Assembly: GCA_014653985.1 (NCBI GenBank)
Contig: JACWDT010000001.1
Span: 124,001 to 188,000 of the forward strand
Source: Pelagibacterales bacterium SAG-MED22
Lineage (GTDB): Bacteria > Pseudomonadota > Alphaproteobacteria > Pelagibacterales > Pelagibacteraceae
DNA length: 64,000 nucleotides
Direction: 5' to 3'
Shown piece by piece: positions 24,674-32,416 of the stretch. Both the position numbers and the translations under genes were made by a program. The first letter of the stretch is position 1, and the number at the start of each line of letters is the position of its first letter. The notes under the pieces are model-generated. The model did not search any database. It had not been told where the DNA came from and worked only from the letters and a program-made list of their open reading frames with translations.

Positions 24674-25333
24674 ATGAAAAATATACAAATTTCACCATCA
24701 ATTTTATCTGCTGATTTTAGTCAATTAGGTATTGAAATTAAAAGATTAGAAGAAGGTGGTGCTGATATGATCCACGTGGATGTCATGGATGGCCATTTTG
24801 TTCCAAATCTAACTATTGGTCCCCCAGTTATTAAAGCCCTTCGAAAGCACTGCTCTTTGAAGTTTGATGTACACTTGATGATTTCACCAGTGCATAAATA
24901 CATAGAAGCATATGCAGACGCAGGAGCAGATATCATTACGATTCACCCAGAAGCTACTCAAAACTTGGGAGAATCAATTAAAACGATTAAAGATTTAAAA
25001 AAAAAAGTTGGAGTTTCTCTTAATCCAGAGTCGAAAATTGAATTAATTTCAGAATTTTTAGATCAAATAGATTTGGTTTTAATCATGAGTGTTAATCCGG
25101 GTTTTGGAGGTCAAAAATTTATGCCGGAAGTTCTGGATAAAATTAAACAACTTAAAAAAATTCAACAAGAAAAAAAATTGAACTTTGACATTGAAATAGA
25201 TGGCGGAATAAATTTTGAAAATTGTAAAATTGCTATTGATGCTGGAGCAAATATTCTTGTTTCAGGCACAACTGTATTCAAAAGTAATGATGGAGATATA
25301 AAAAAGAATATTAATTTATTAAAACTAAAATAA
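24674..25333 (+). CDS. rpe: Ribulose-phosphate 3-epimerase Rpe
   Basis: Interconverts ribulose-5-phosphate and xylulose-5-phosphate. The 219-residue TIM barrel has ISPSILSADFSQLG at the N terminus, MIHVDVMDGHFVPNLTIGPP (metal-binding His and Asp), KFDVHLMI, VLIMSVNPGFGGQKF, IEIDGGIN and AGANILVSGTTVF. It is followed after four bases by the heparinase-like gene, an order also seen in other Alphaproteobacteria. Confidence 0.98.
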   Translation: MKNIQISPSILSADFSQLGIEIKRLEEGGADMIHVDVMDGHFVPNLTIGPPVIKALRKHCSLKFDVHLMISPVHKYIEAYADAGADIITIHPEATQNLGESIKTIKDLKKKVGVSLNPESKIELISEFLDQIDLVLIMSVNPGFGGQKFMPEVLDKIKQLKKIQQEKKLNFDIEIDGGINFENCKIAIDAGANILVSGTTVFKSNDGDIKKNINLLKLK

Positions 25334-25337
25334 GTTA

Positions 25338-26963
25338 ATGATTAGTGCAAATTCCTTAGGTTTTTTCGGCCAATTTTATTTTGGTTTAAAGAGTAATTTT
25401 AAAAAAATTTATCAAAATTCTAATTTTTACGAAAAAAAAATTTCAAAAACTTTTGGTAATAATTTTCAATACAAACCAAGCCCTCACCTTCTTTCTTCAA
25501 TTATAAAATATCAAAATAAAAAATACCGAATTGAAGATTTTGCTATTGAGTCTATTTGGCAAAACAAAATGGGTACTAAAGATTATGAAAAATTAAATAA
25601 TTTTTTTTGGTTTTTCAGTCTTGATTTAAAATCCTCAAAAGAAACTACACAGTCAGTCATTAAAAATTGGGTAAAAGAGAATAGCAAATATAACAAAGAT
25701 AGTTGGGAATTTGATTTAACTGCAAAAAGAATAATTGCGTGGCTATCCAATCACCAGCTTACCTATCAAGACAGCGACAAAGAATATCGTTTAATGTTTG
25801 ATCACATGATTCAAAAACAAACTAATCATTTATTAAGTGAAATTGGATCCTCAAATACATTGGAAAATAAATTAATTGGTTGTTCTGCAATAATTTTAAC
25901 TGGGTTAGCTTATAAAAGTGAAAAAAACTATCTTGAAAGCGGATTGGGTATTTTAAAAAATATAATTAAATCCTCTATTGATAACCAGGGCTTTACAAAA
26001 TCAAGAAGTATTAAACAATTAATTTTTTATCTAAAATATTTTATCATCATAAGAGAGTGGTTCAAAGAATCTCAAAATATCATTCCAGAATATATAGATG
26101 AAACAATATTTTATTTAGGTTCAAGCTATGCATTTATCTGGAAAAATGTTGGTACCGACGTTTTCTTTAATGGTAATTATCATTCAGAAAATAAGGATTT
26201 TGATCAATACTTAAAAAGATTTAGTTATACTTTTAAAAATGAAGTGAATGAACTTGGAGGATATGCCATTCTGAAAAATAAAAAAATTATTTTAGCAATG
26301 GATGTGGGCTCAAGCCCAAGCAAAAACTTTTCTATAGATTATCAATACGGAGCCCTATCTTTTGAAATATTTTCAAATCAAAAAAGATTAATAACCAATG
26401 GAGGATATTTCTCGAACAAAAATAATAAACTAAATAAACTGTCTAAAAGCACCTCACTTCATAGTACCTTAATCATCGAAGATTTTTCTTCATGCTCTTC
26501 CAAAAAAATGAATGATAATATTTTGGTTGAAAAAGGACTTAAGGTTTCCAAAAAAAATATTGTAAACGAAAAAAATTATTGGAAAATTTCTGGCTCACAT
26601 GATGGATATTTACAAAGATTTGGTACAATTCATGAGAGAGAAATTGAATTTTATCCAGAACAAAATAAATTTATTGGATCTGATAAAATATTAAGGAAAA
26701 ATCCTAATAAAGAGATAAAATTTGATATTAGATTTCATCTTGATCCAAATTCTAAAGTGATGAAAACCCAAGACAATAAATCTATACTCATTGAATTAGA
26801 GGATGAAGGTTGGAGATTCAGTTGTGATAAATTTGATATAAGTATTGATAATAGCCTATATTTCGGTAATAAAAATTCATACAAAGATAATCAAAATATT
26901 TTTATTTCTGGAATAAATAAGGAAAGTGGGCAAATTATAAAATGGGAAATGATTAAATTATAA
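25338..26963 (+). CDS. Heparinase II/III-like family protein
   Basis: A 541-residue protein. The N-terminal two-thirds are alpha-helical (DFDLTAKRIIAWLSNHQL-like; here EFDLTAKRIIAWLSNHQL near residue 128). The C-terminal third is a beta-sandwich typical of heparinase II/III-like proteins: ILAMDVGSSPSK, GALSFEIFS, and SLHSTLIIEDFSS. These proteins are often encoded between rpe and purH in Alphaproteobacteria. A polysaccharide-lyase activity is a family-level guess; no signal peptide is evident. Overlaps purH by one base. Confidence 0.85.
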   Translation: MISANSLGFFGQFYFGLKSNFKKIYQNSNFYEKKISKTFGNNFQYKPSPHLLSSIIKYQNKKYRIEDFAIESIWQNKMGTKDYEKLNNFFWFFSLDLKSSKETTQSVIKNWVKENSKYNKDSWEFDLTAKRIIAWLSNHQLTYQDSDKEYRLMFDHMIQKQTNHLLSEIGSSNTLENKLIGCSAIILTGLAYKSEKNYLESGLGILKNIIKSSIDNQGFTKSRSIKQLIFYLKYFIIIREWFKESQNIIPEYIDETIFYLGSSYAFIWKNVGTDVFFNGNYHSENKDFDQYLKRFSYTFKNEVNELGGYAILKNKKIILAMDVGSSPSKNFSIDYQYGALSFEIFSNQKRLITNGGYFSNKNNKLNKLSKSTSLHSTLIIEDFSSCSSKKMNDNILVEKGLKVSKKNIVNEKNYWKISGSHDGYLQRFGTIHEREIEFYPEQNKFIGSDKILRKNPNKEIKFDIRFHLDPNSKVMKTQDNKSILIELEDEGWRFSCDKFDISIDNSLYFGNKNSYKDNQNIFISGINKESGQIIKWEMIKL

Positions 26964-28495
26964 TGAAAATAAAAACAGCTGTAATTTCTGTGTCAGATAA
27001 AAGAAAGCTAAAACCTCTTTTAAATGTACTAAAAAAAAATAAAGTAAAAATTATAAGTTCTGGTGGTACCTATAAAGAAATTAAAAAATTAAAATTTAGT
27101 TGTATTGAAGTCTCAAAATTTACCAATTCACCAGAAATTTTAGAAGGAAGAATTAAAACTCTTCACCCTAAAATTCATGCAGGAATTTTAAACAAAAGAG
27201 GTAATAAAATTCACTTAAATGACTTAAGAGTTAATAATTTTGAAAATATAGATTTGGTTATCGTAAATTTTTATCCGTTCGAGAACGCATTAAAAAATAC
27301 TAAAAATCATAGTAAAATAATTGAAAACATTGATGTTGGTGGGCCCACCATGGTCAGATCTGCTGCGAAAAATTATAAGGATGTAGCAGTAATTACTTCA
27401 TCAGAACAGTATTCCGAATTAATAGATGAACTAAATAAATTTAAAGGATCTACCTCTTTAGACTTTAGGGAAAGACTATCAAGAATTGCTTTTACTGAAA
27501 CAGCTTATTACGATTCTGTAATTTCTGATTATTTTAATAAAATAACAAAAACAAGCTTTCCAAAAAAAAGAGTATTATATGGAAATTTAATTGAAACACT
27601 TAGGTATGGTGAAAATCCCCACCAAGAAAGTGGAATTTATTCAAGAAAATCAGGAATGGATATCAGACAAATCCATGGAAAACAGCTTAGTTATAATAAT
27701 TATAATGATATTTTTGCAGCATTAACAATTTCAAAATCACTTCCAAAAAATACTGGAACAGTAATTGTTAAACATGCAAATCCTTGTGGAGTTTCAATTA
27801 AAAAGAACCATCTTGAAAGCTATAAATCTGCTTTTATGTGTGATCCTGTCAGTGCTTATGGGGGAATAGTTTCTTGTAATTTTAAAATAACAAAACTTTT
27901 AGCTCTTGAACTAAGAAAGCTATTTTTTGAGGTAATTATAGCTAATAATTTTGACACCAACGCCTTAAAATTATTAAAGAAAAAGAAAAATTTAAGATTA
28001 ATAGACGCTTCAAATTACAAAATTAATGATGGTTTAAAACATGTATCAGTTAATAACGAAATATTAATACAATCCGAAGATCTAAGAAGATTCAGTACAA
28101 AAGATTTTAAAATTGTATCAAGACGAAAACCAACATCAAAAGAAATGAAAAATCTAATTTTTGCATTTAATGTGTGCCGTTATGTTAAATCTAATGCAAT
28201 TGTTCTTGCTGCAAATGAAACAACTGCTGGTATTGGCTCTGGACAAACAAGCAGATTAGATAGCTGCAAAATAGCGATTGATAAAATGAAAAAATTTACA
28301 AACATAAAAGAAAATTTGGTCGCAGCCTCAGATGCTTTTTTTCCATTTGTTGATGGTATAGAAAAGTTAGTACAGTCGGGTGTTCAAGCAGTGATCCAAC
28401 CATCAGGATCAATAAGAGACAAAGAAATAATTAAATTTGCCAACGAAACTGATACGGTTTTAGTTTTTTCAAAAACTAGACACTTTAGGCATTAG
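26963..28495 (+). CDS. purH: Bifunctional AICAR formyltransferase/IMP cyclohydrolase PurH
   Basis: Catalyses the last two steps of IMP synthesis. The 510-residue protein has an N-terminal MGS-like cyclohydrolase domain (ISSGGTYKEIKKL; GRIKTLHPKIHAGIL near residue 62) and a C-terminal formyltransferase domain with VIVKHANPCGVSI, DPVSAYGGIVS and ASDAFFPFVDG. Length is near the family norm. It uses formyl-tetrahydrofolate made via FolD. Ends 10 bases inside the convergent phhB. Confidence 0.97.
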   Translation: MKIKTAVISVSDKRKLKPLLNVLKKNKVKIISSGGTYKEIKKLKFSCIEVSKFTNSPEILEGRIKTLHPKIHAGILNKRGNKIHLNDLRVNNFENIDLVIVNFYPFENALKNTKNHSKIIENIDVGGPTMVRSAAKNYKDVAVITSSEQYSELIDELNKFKGSTSLDFRERLSRIAFTETAYYDSVISDYFNKITKTSFPKKRVLYGNLIETLRYGENPHQESGIYSRKSGMDIRQIHGKQLSYNNYNDIFAALTISKSLPKNTGTVIVKHANPCGVSIKKNHLESYKSAFMCDPVSAYGGIVSCNFKITKLLALELRKLFFEVIIANNFDTNALKLLKKKKNLRLIDASNYKINDGLKHVSVNNEILIQSEDLRRFSTKDFKIVSRRKPTSKEMKNLIFAFNVCRYVKSNAIVLAANETTAGIGSGQTSRLDSCKIAIDKMKKFTNIKENLVAASDAFFPFVDGIEKLVQSGVQAVIQPSGSIRDKEIIKFANETDTVLVFSKTRHFRH

Positions 28496-28829
28496 TTATT
28501 TTATCTATTTTTGCAGCTAAGATAAAATCATTTTCAGAAAGACCCTTTATAGCATGAGTAGTAACTTTAATCTCAGCGTAACCCCAACCAAAAGAGATAT
28601 CTGGATGATGCCCTTCATTTTCAGATATTTTACCAACTTCATTTACGAAATCTTGGCTTTTTAAAAAATTTTCAAATTTAAATTTTTTTGATAAAAAAAA
28701 TATTTCATCTTCACCTTTTGTAATATCCCATCCATCCACTTTTTTTTGGTATTTATGAATTTCGGACACATCAAAAGGCAAAACTCCACCTTCACACGGC
28801 ATACATTTTTTATCTAATAAATCACTCAT
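28485..28829 (-). CDS. phhB: 4a-hydroxytetrahydrobiopterin dehydratase (PCD/PhhB)
   Basis: A 114-residue pterin-4a-carbinolamine dehydratase. The family's active-site signature EGHHPDISFGWGYAEIKV (about residues 72-89) and the TTHAIKGLSENDF segment are present, plus an N-terminal CMPCEGG motif common to bacterial members. It regenerates pterin cofactor for aromatic amino acid hydroxylases, or serves folate-related dehydration; no hydroxylase gene is in the window. It lies just downstream of tRNA-Gly on the same strand. Confidence 0.93.
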   Translation of the reverse strand: MSDLLDKKCMPCEGGVLPFDVSEIHKYQKKVDGWDITKGEDEIFFLSKKFKFENFLKSQDFVNEVGKISENEGHHPDISFGWGYAEIKVTTHAIKGLSENDFILAAKIDKITNA

Positions 28830-28839
28830 AATTTAAATT

Positions 28840-28914
28840 TGGAGCGGGCAAAGGGGGTCGAACCCTCGACCTTCTCGTTGGCAACGAGACGCTCTACCAC
28901 TGAGCTATGCCCGC
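28840..28914 (-). tRNA. tRNA-Gly(GCC)
   Basis: Complete 75-base tRNA with encoded CCA (28840-28842 on the plus strand reads TGG). The acceptor GCGGGCA pairs with TGCCCGC, the D arm is AGCTCAGTGGTAGAGC, the anticodon loop TTGCCAA gives GCC, and the T arm contains GGTTCGACCC. The 5' half, from the anticodon stem to two bases past the 5' end, is repeated exactly at 30521-30563, marking it as an integration target. Confidence 0.97.
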
Positions 28915-28927
28915 TTGTTAAAAAATC

Positions 28928-28956
28928 ATTATAGATAGCGGTTTTTAGAAATGCAA
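28928..28956 (-). promoter_or_regulatory. Sigma-70-type promoter for tRNA-Gly
   Basis: On the minus strand, TTGCAT (28951-28956) is followed by a 17-base spacer and a perfect TATAAT (28928-28933). Transcription would start near 28921, about seven bases before the mature tRNA 5' end. The promoter lies on the island side of the 43-bp repeat, so it came with the inserted DNA or was captured by it. Confidence 0.75.
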
Positions 28957-28990
28957 GTATTAGTTAAATTAGTAAAATTTATCACCAACT

Positions 28991-29010
28991 GTGTCGTGAG
29001 TGTGTCGAGA
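28991..29010. repeat. Left-end phased GTGTC repeats of the island
   Basis: Two copies of GTGTCG at 28991 and 29002, 11 bases apart and in the same orientation (GTGTCGTGAGTGTGTCGAGA). The same unit recurs near the other end of the island. Spacing of one helical turn places both on the same DNA face, as for integrase arm-type or accessory-protein sites. Function inferred. Confidence 0.6.
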
Positions 29011-29041
29011 TTTTTTTAAAACTTTACATGAAAGTTTATGT

Positions 29042-29059
29042 TGGGGGCTAACGCCCCCA
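29042..29059 (-). terminator. GC-rich hairpin after the island gene
   Basis: Perfect seven-base stem TGGGGGC (29042-29048) / GCCCCCA (29053-29059) with a four-base loop, 18 bases past the stop of the island gene. No T-run follows on the minus strand, so it may stabilise the 3' end or end transcription with Rho. Such a GC-rich stem is unusual in this DNA. Confidence 0.5.
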
Positions 29060-29076
29060 CAGGCTTAATTTAGTTA

Positions 29077-30327
29077 TTAATCTAAGCTATAAATTGTAAC
29101 TGATTTTTCTTTGTCAACTTCATTAGCACTTATAAATAAGTTCCGTTGTGGAATAGCAACCAAACCTTCTGGTCCAATACCCGTTGGTAAAATAGCAACT
29201 AATTCTGGGTTTTTCAAATCGTTTGCTTTATAAACGCCGATAGCATTTGCTCTTTCAGCACCAACAAAGATATAACGTGTATCACCATATATTGCTACTT
29301 CAACTGACTCTGGTTCTACACCTTTTTTCTCTGCACGTTTTTCTGGCCAGTAACCTGCTGAAGCGAGTGCTCTTTCATATGACGAACCTGACTCGTATAC
29401 CACCGAACCATTTTTATTGAAGATTGTCCATCCACGACTACCACCACGTTTCGCTTGACCTGGTGCTTCATGTTTATAGTCACCTTCATTTGCAGTTGCA
29501 AAATGATCATCGTCAATCCACTTAACTGCGTCTGGTTCTCTACGAACATTCTCAATGGTATCAACCATCTTTAGTTCACCATCTTTTTTGTTATCAATAC
29601 CTACTAATGTTACTAGTCCTGCATCAAACTCTGAAATTACTTTTCCACTTCGATCAATAACCGCCATCCAGTTATTCTCTTGCATAGTAACAACTATTTC
29701 ACCTAAATTATTGATATCAACAAACTCAGGCTCTGGATCGTTAGGAGCAATAGTTGAAAAACCAACTAAGTCCGCTTTAGTAACACTGTTATCTGCTAAA
29801 TTAATAATTGCCACAAAACCCCCTGGAAGTTGTGGAATTTTTTCATCGTTGATATCTTCGTTACGTTCATTTTCAATAGCTACTGCCACAAAAGTTCCAT
29901 CTGGACTAACTGCAACCGAGTCTGGCTGTCCACCTAGTTCTACTTTTGTAACTTCTTTTCCTGAGGCAAGATCAACAACTAATAAGTGACCACTTGGCTC
30001 TACATAGTTTGGAGAAGTATTAATACCTACAAATGCTTGTCCATTTTTGATTGCAACACTAGTTGGTTCACCACCTAAATTCATGTGGCCTAATGGTTTC
30101 GGATTTGCTGGATCAGTAATATCAATCATGCCTAATGCGTTTGCAGGGCTATCGCTATATACCAGTTTCATGCCATCTGCTGTTGCCGCAATTATTTCTG
30201 CTGATGTTTCTTCTGCACTAGGGTTATTTGCTGGTGTTCCAAATTTCCCAATTTCTTTAAAGTCTGCATTTACTGTGCTAACAAATGCGGTTGAGGCCAG
30301 AAGGCCTGCTAAGATAAATTTTATCAT
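29077..30327 (-). CDS. Secreted beta-propeller protein (choice-of-anchor-I / phytase-esterase-like), island cargo
   Basis: About 416 residues from the ATG at 30327, which has AAGGA upstream and starts a clean signal peptide (IKFILAGLLASTAFVSTVNA). An in-frame ATG 36 bases upstream is unlikely. Repeated blade motifs are seen: GMIDITDPANPKPLGH, GGEPTSVAIKNG, GGQPDSVAVSPDGTFVAVA, GIGPEGLVAIPQRNLFISANE. The C-terminal half (EPESVEVAIYGDTRYIFVGA) resembles choice-of-anchor-I proteins that are often annotated with phosphatases or phytase-like esterases. Enzymatic function is uncertain; periplasmic or surface location is likely. It is the only gene in the island. Confidence 0.72.
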   Translation of the reverse strand: MIKFILAGLLASTAFVSTVNADFKEIGKFGTPANNPSAEETSAEIIAATADGMKLVYSDSPANALGMIDITDPANPKPLGHMNLGGEPTSVAIKNGQAFVGINTSPNYVEPSGHLLVVDLASGKEVTKVELGGQPDSVAVSPDGTFVAVAIENERNEDINDEKIPQLPGGFVAIINLADNSVTKADLVGFSTIAPNDPEPEFVDINNLGEIVVTMQENNWMAVIDRSGKVISEFDAGLVTLVGIDNKKDGELKMVDTIENVRREPDAVKWIDDDHFATANEGDYKHEAPGQAKRGGSRGWTIFNKNGSVVYESGSSYERALASAGYWPEKRAEKKGVEPESVEVAIYGDTRYIFVGAERANAIGVYKANDLKNPELVAILPTGIGPEGLVAIPQRNLFISANEVDKEKSVTIYSLD

Positions 30328-30435
30328 TATATATTCCTTTTTGTTTTTATGGAAAGATATCAAAACAAGATGAAAAATTTGTAACAGTTTAATTACAATT
30401 ATATTTTATGCCACTCACCATAGTTTTTCTTTTCT

Positions 30436-30466
30436 GTGTCGAAGTGTGTCATGAGTGTGTCGAGAT
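30436..30466. repeat. Right-end phased GTGTC repeats of the island
   Basis: Three GTGTC copies begin at 30436, 30446 and 30457 (10- and 11-base steps), all in the same orientation. The last is followed by GAGATT exactly as in the left-end copy. The set lies 55-85 bases inside the right 43-bp repeat. Confidence 0.6.
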
Positions 30467-30520
30467 TAACTAGACGTTGAGAAAGACTAAGATTAGCAAG
30501 GATAAAAAACCAAGGACTAC

Positions 30521-30563
30521 CTCGTTGGCAACGAGACGCTCTACCACTGAGCTATGCCCGCTT
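30521..30563 (-). pseudogene. 5'-half tRNA-Gly copy (att-like remnant)
   Basis: Forty-three bases identical to 28874-28916: acceptor 5' strand, D arm and anticodon arm of tRNA-Gly(GCC). The T arm and acceptor 3' strand are absent, so it cannot form a tRNA. It marks the distal boundary of the island and is the expected product of site-specific integration within the tRNA. The 315-bp gap 30328-30642 otherwise holds only the GTGTC repeats and AT-rich DNA. Confidence 0.88.
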
Positions 30564-30642
30564 AAATTTTTATTGAAATTAGACTTTTTTTTTCATTCAA
30601 TCAATACAAAATCATAATAAATGTGTTAAGATGTAATAGTAA

Positions 30643-31287
30643 ATGAAAAAAGAAGATCTTCCTTCACAGATACCTGTCTTTCCACTAAGCAACTTTATAA
30701 TCTTTCCAAAAGCGACGGTACCATTAAACATTTTTGAACCACGTTACATTGATATGATTAATGACAGTATGAAATCAAATAAAACTGTCGGTTTGATACA
30801 ACCAAAAACCTCAGCAAGTGGAAATAATGTTCCCGAATTACACGAGGTCGGATGTTTAGGAAAAATAACAAGTTTTAAAGAGACTGAAGATGGACGTTAT
30901 TTAATTGAATTAAAGGGCTTAATAAGATTTGAAAATATTAAGGAATTAAAAACTGAAAAAAAGTACAGAATTTTAAATGTCAATTATAAAAACTTTATTC
31001 AAGATTTAAAAAATGAAAAAGAAGATCTTAAATTTTCTGACCTAGAATTAATTTTTAAAGATTTGAAATCATTGTTTGAAAAAAGAGGATTTATAATTAA
31101 TTGGAAAGCATTAGAAAAGCAAAGCCTTGATGAAACAATAAATGCACTAGCCATGGCATCTCCTTTCTCACTAGAAGAAAAACAAGTATTATTAGAGGCT
31201 AAAAATCTAGATATGAGAAAAAATAAAATTGCTGAAATTTTAAGTACATATACTTATGATATATATGACAATACAACTATCCAATAG
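30643..31287 (+). CDS. LON substrate-binding domain protein
   Basis: A 214-residue protein made of the N-terminal (PUA-like plus helical bundle) domain of Lon, without ATPase or protease parts. The pattern is QIPVFPLSNFIIFPKATVPLNIFEPRY-like; the sequence shows VPLNIFEPRYIDMIND near residue 27. Then come VGCLGKITSFKETEDGRYLIEL and a helical C terminus. Such standalone LON-domain proteins are common in Alphaproteobacteria, with unknown function. It is preceded by the tRNA remnant. Confidence 0.9.
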   Translation: MKKEDLPSQIPVFPLSNFIIFPKATVPLNIFEPRYIDMINDSMKSNKTVGLIQPKTSASGNNVPELHEVGCLGKITSFKETEDGRYLIELKGLIRFENIKELKTEKKYRILNVNYKNFIQDLKNEKEDLKFSDLELIFKDLKSLFEKRGFIINWKALEKQSLDETINALAMASPFSLEEKQVLLEAKNLDMRKNKIAEILSTYTYDIYDNTTIQ

Positions 31288-31288
31288 A

Positions 31289-32356
31289 CTAGACTAAGGT
31301 TCCCCTATCAGCAATTTTTGTAAAGAATTTATTAATTTTATGGTTTTTATTTAATAGTTGAACAGATTTACTCAAGAAACTGCTATTCGTTTTTCTCTCA
31401 AAATTAAAAAATTCATGTACCAAATCAATACCGTTGGAAAATATAAAATTTTTATGTTTTAATTTGTTTTCGAAATCATAATTTACAGAACTATCTATGT
31501 TTAAACCTAAGTTCTGTTTGCTTACAATAATTTCTAAAAGAATTTTAATGTCACGGATAGTCATATTAAAACCTTGGCCAGCAAGAGGGTGAATTCTATG
31601 TAATAGATCACCAAAGGCCAATATATGGTCGTAGTAGTATGATCTTAAGCTCAAAGATTTTAGTTCAAAAGAATTAATTTTTTCAATTTTTAGAATTTTG
31701 TATTTTTGATTATACTTTTCAATCAAGTTATTAATATTTTCATTTTTTTTATTATAAAAAGAATAAACTATAGATGTTTCATTTTCAGAAATAGGTAAAA
31801 AAGCCAAGGGTCCTAATTTAGTGAAAATTTGAACTGCAGTTTCATTATCAATTTTTTTATGTTTTAAAATTGTTGTGTAAGCGAAACTATTATATTTTTT
31901 TAAAATTTTTTTACTGAAATATTTTTTTGTAATTGGGCTAGTAAAATCTGTGTTAATAACAAGATTATAATTATCTAAAAAATTATAATTTTTTAAAGAG
32001 TTTATTCTTTTAAAATATTTATCCTTAGATAGGCTTTTTCCTAAAAGATCAAAAAGATTTTCATTTTTAATTATGGAAAAAAGCTCATTTTTGTTATTTT
32101 CAAAATTAATTAATTTTTCTTTTCTTAAGTTATCTGAAAAAATTTCTATTTTTTTTAATTTCCAAGCAATTTTATCTACATTAATTATTGCGTTATTGAA
32201 AAATTCAATGTTGCTCCTAGAAATACCGATGGTTCTTGACTTATTTAATGAATTTATTTTTTTTTGTGCATAAAGATCCACATATATATTTTGGTTAACT
32301 AAAGCTTTTGCTAAAGTTAAACTTGATAAGCCAGCGCCTAGGATACAAACTCTCAT
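31289..32356 (-). CDS. UbiH-family FAD-dependent hydroxylase
   Basis: Flavoprotein monooxygenase of the ubiquinone-biosynthesis UbiH/UbiF/Visc group, about 355 residues. I start it at the ATG at 32356, which begins directly with the Rossmann motif RVCILGAGLSSLTLAKAL; an upstream ATG at 32395 would add 13 unlikely residues. The second FAD motif is AFGDLLHRIHPLAGQGFNM (about residues 255-273). Which ring position is hydroxylated cannot be told. The N terminus is divergent from ftsK. The protein is more divergent and lysine/asparagine-rich than typical UbiH. Confidence 0.82.
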   Translation of the reverse strand: MRVCILGAGLSSLTLAKALVNQNIYVDLYAQKKINSLNKSRTIGISRSNIEFFNNAIINVDKIAWKLKKIEIFSDNLRKEKLINFENNKNELFSIIKNENLFDLLGKSLSKDKYFKRINSLKNYNFLDNYNLVINTDFTSPITKKYFSKKILKKYNSFAYTTILKHKKIDNETAVQIFTKLGPLAFLPISENETSIVYSFYNKKNENINNLIEKYNQKYKILKIEKINSFELKSLSLRSYYYDHILAFGDLLHRIHPLAGQGFNMTIRDIKILLEIIVSKQNLGLNIDSSVNYDFENKLKHKNFIFSNGIDLVHEFFNFERKTNSSFLSKSVQLLNKNHKINKFFTKIADRGTLV

Positions 32357-32416
32357 ATTATTTTTAATTTTAACAACAAAAATTAGATGATACAAAGTGA
32401 TTAAATTGATTCATAT

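Larger units (their letters stand above)
28874..30563. mobile_element. Miniature tRNA-Gly island bounded by 43-bp direct repeats
   Basis: A perfect 43-bp direct repeat, 28874-28916 (5' half of tRNA-Gly plus two flanking bases) and 30521-30563, bounds 1.6 kb. The interval holds one complete gene (29077-30327, minus), a strong GC hairpin, and phased GTGTC repeats near each end. Deletion between the repeats would restore a tRNA-Gly gene joined to the DNA at 30564. No integrase, transposase or excisionase is encoded, so the unit must be a remnant, a passenger moved in trans, or a MITE-like integrative element. The gene reads as less AT-rich than its neighbours. Confidence 0.75.

Noticed and set aside
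29555-29989. 144-codon plus-strand frame opposite the island gene
   Set aside because: Antisense to a clear signal-peptide-bearing propeller gene; the serine/threonine-rich translation is typical of an antisense frame.
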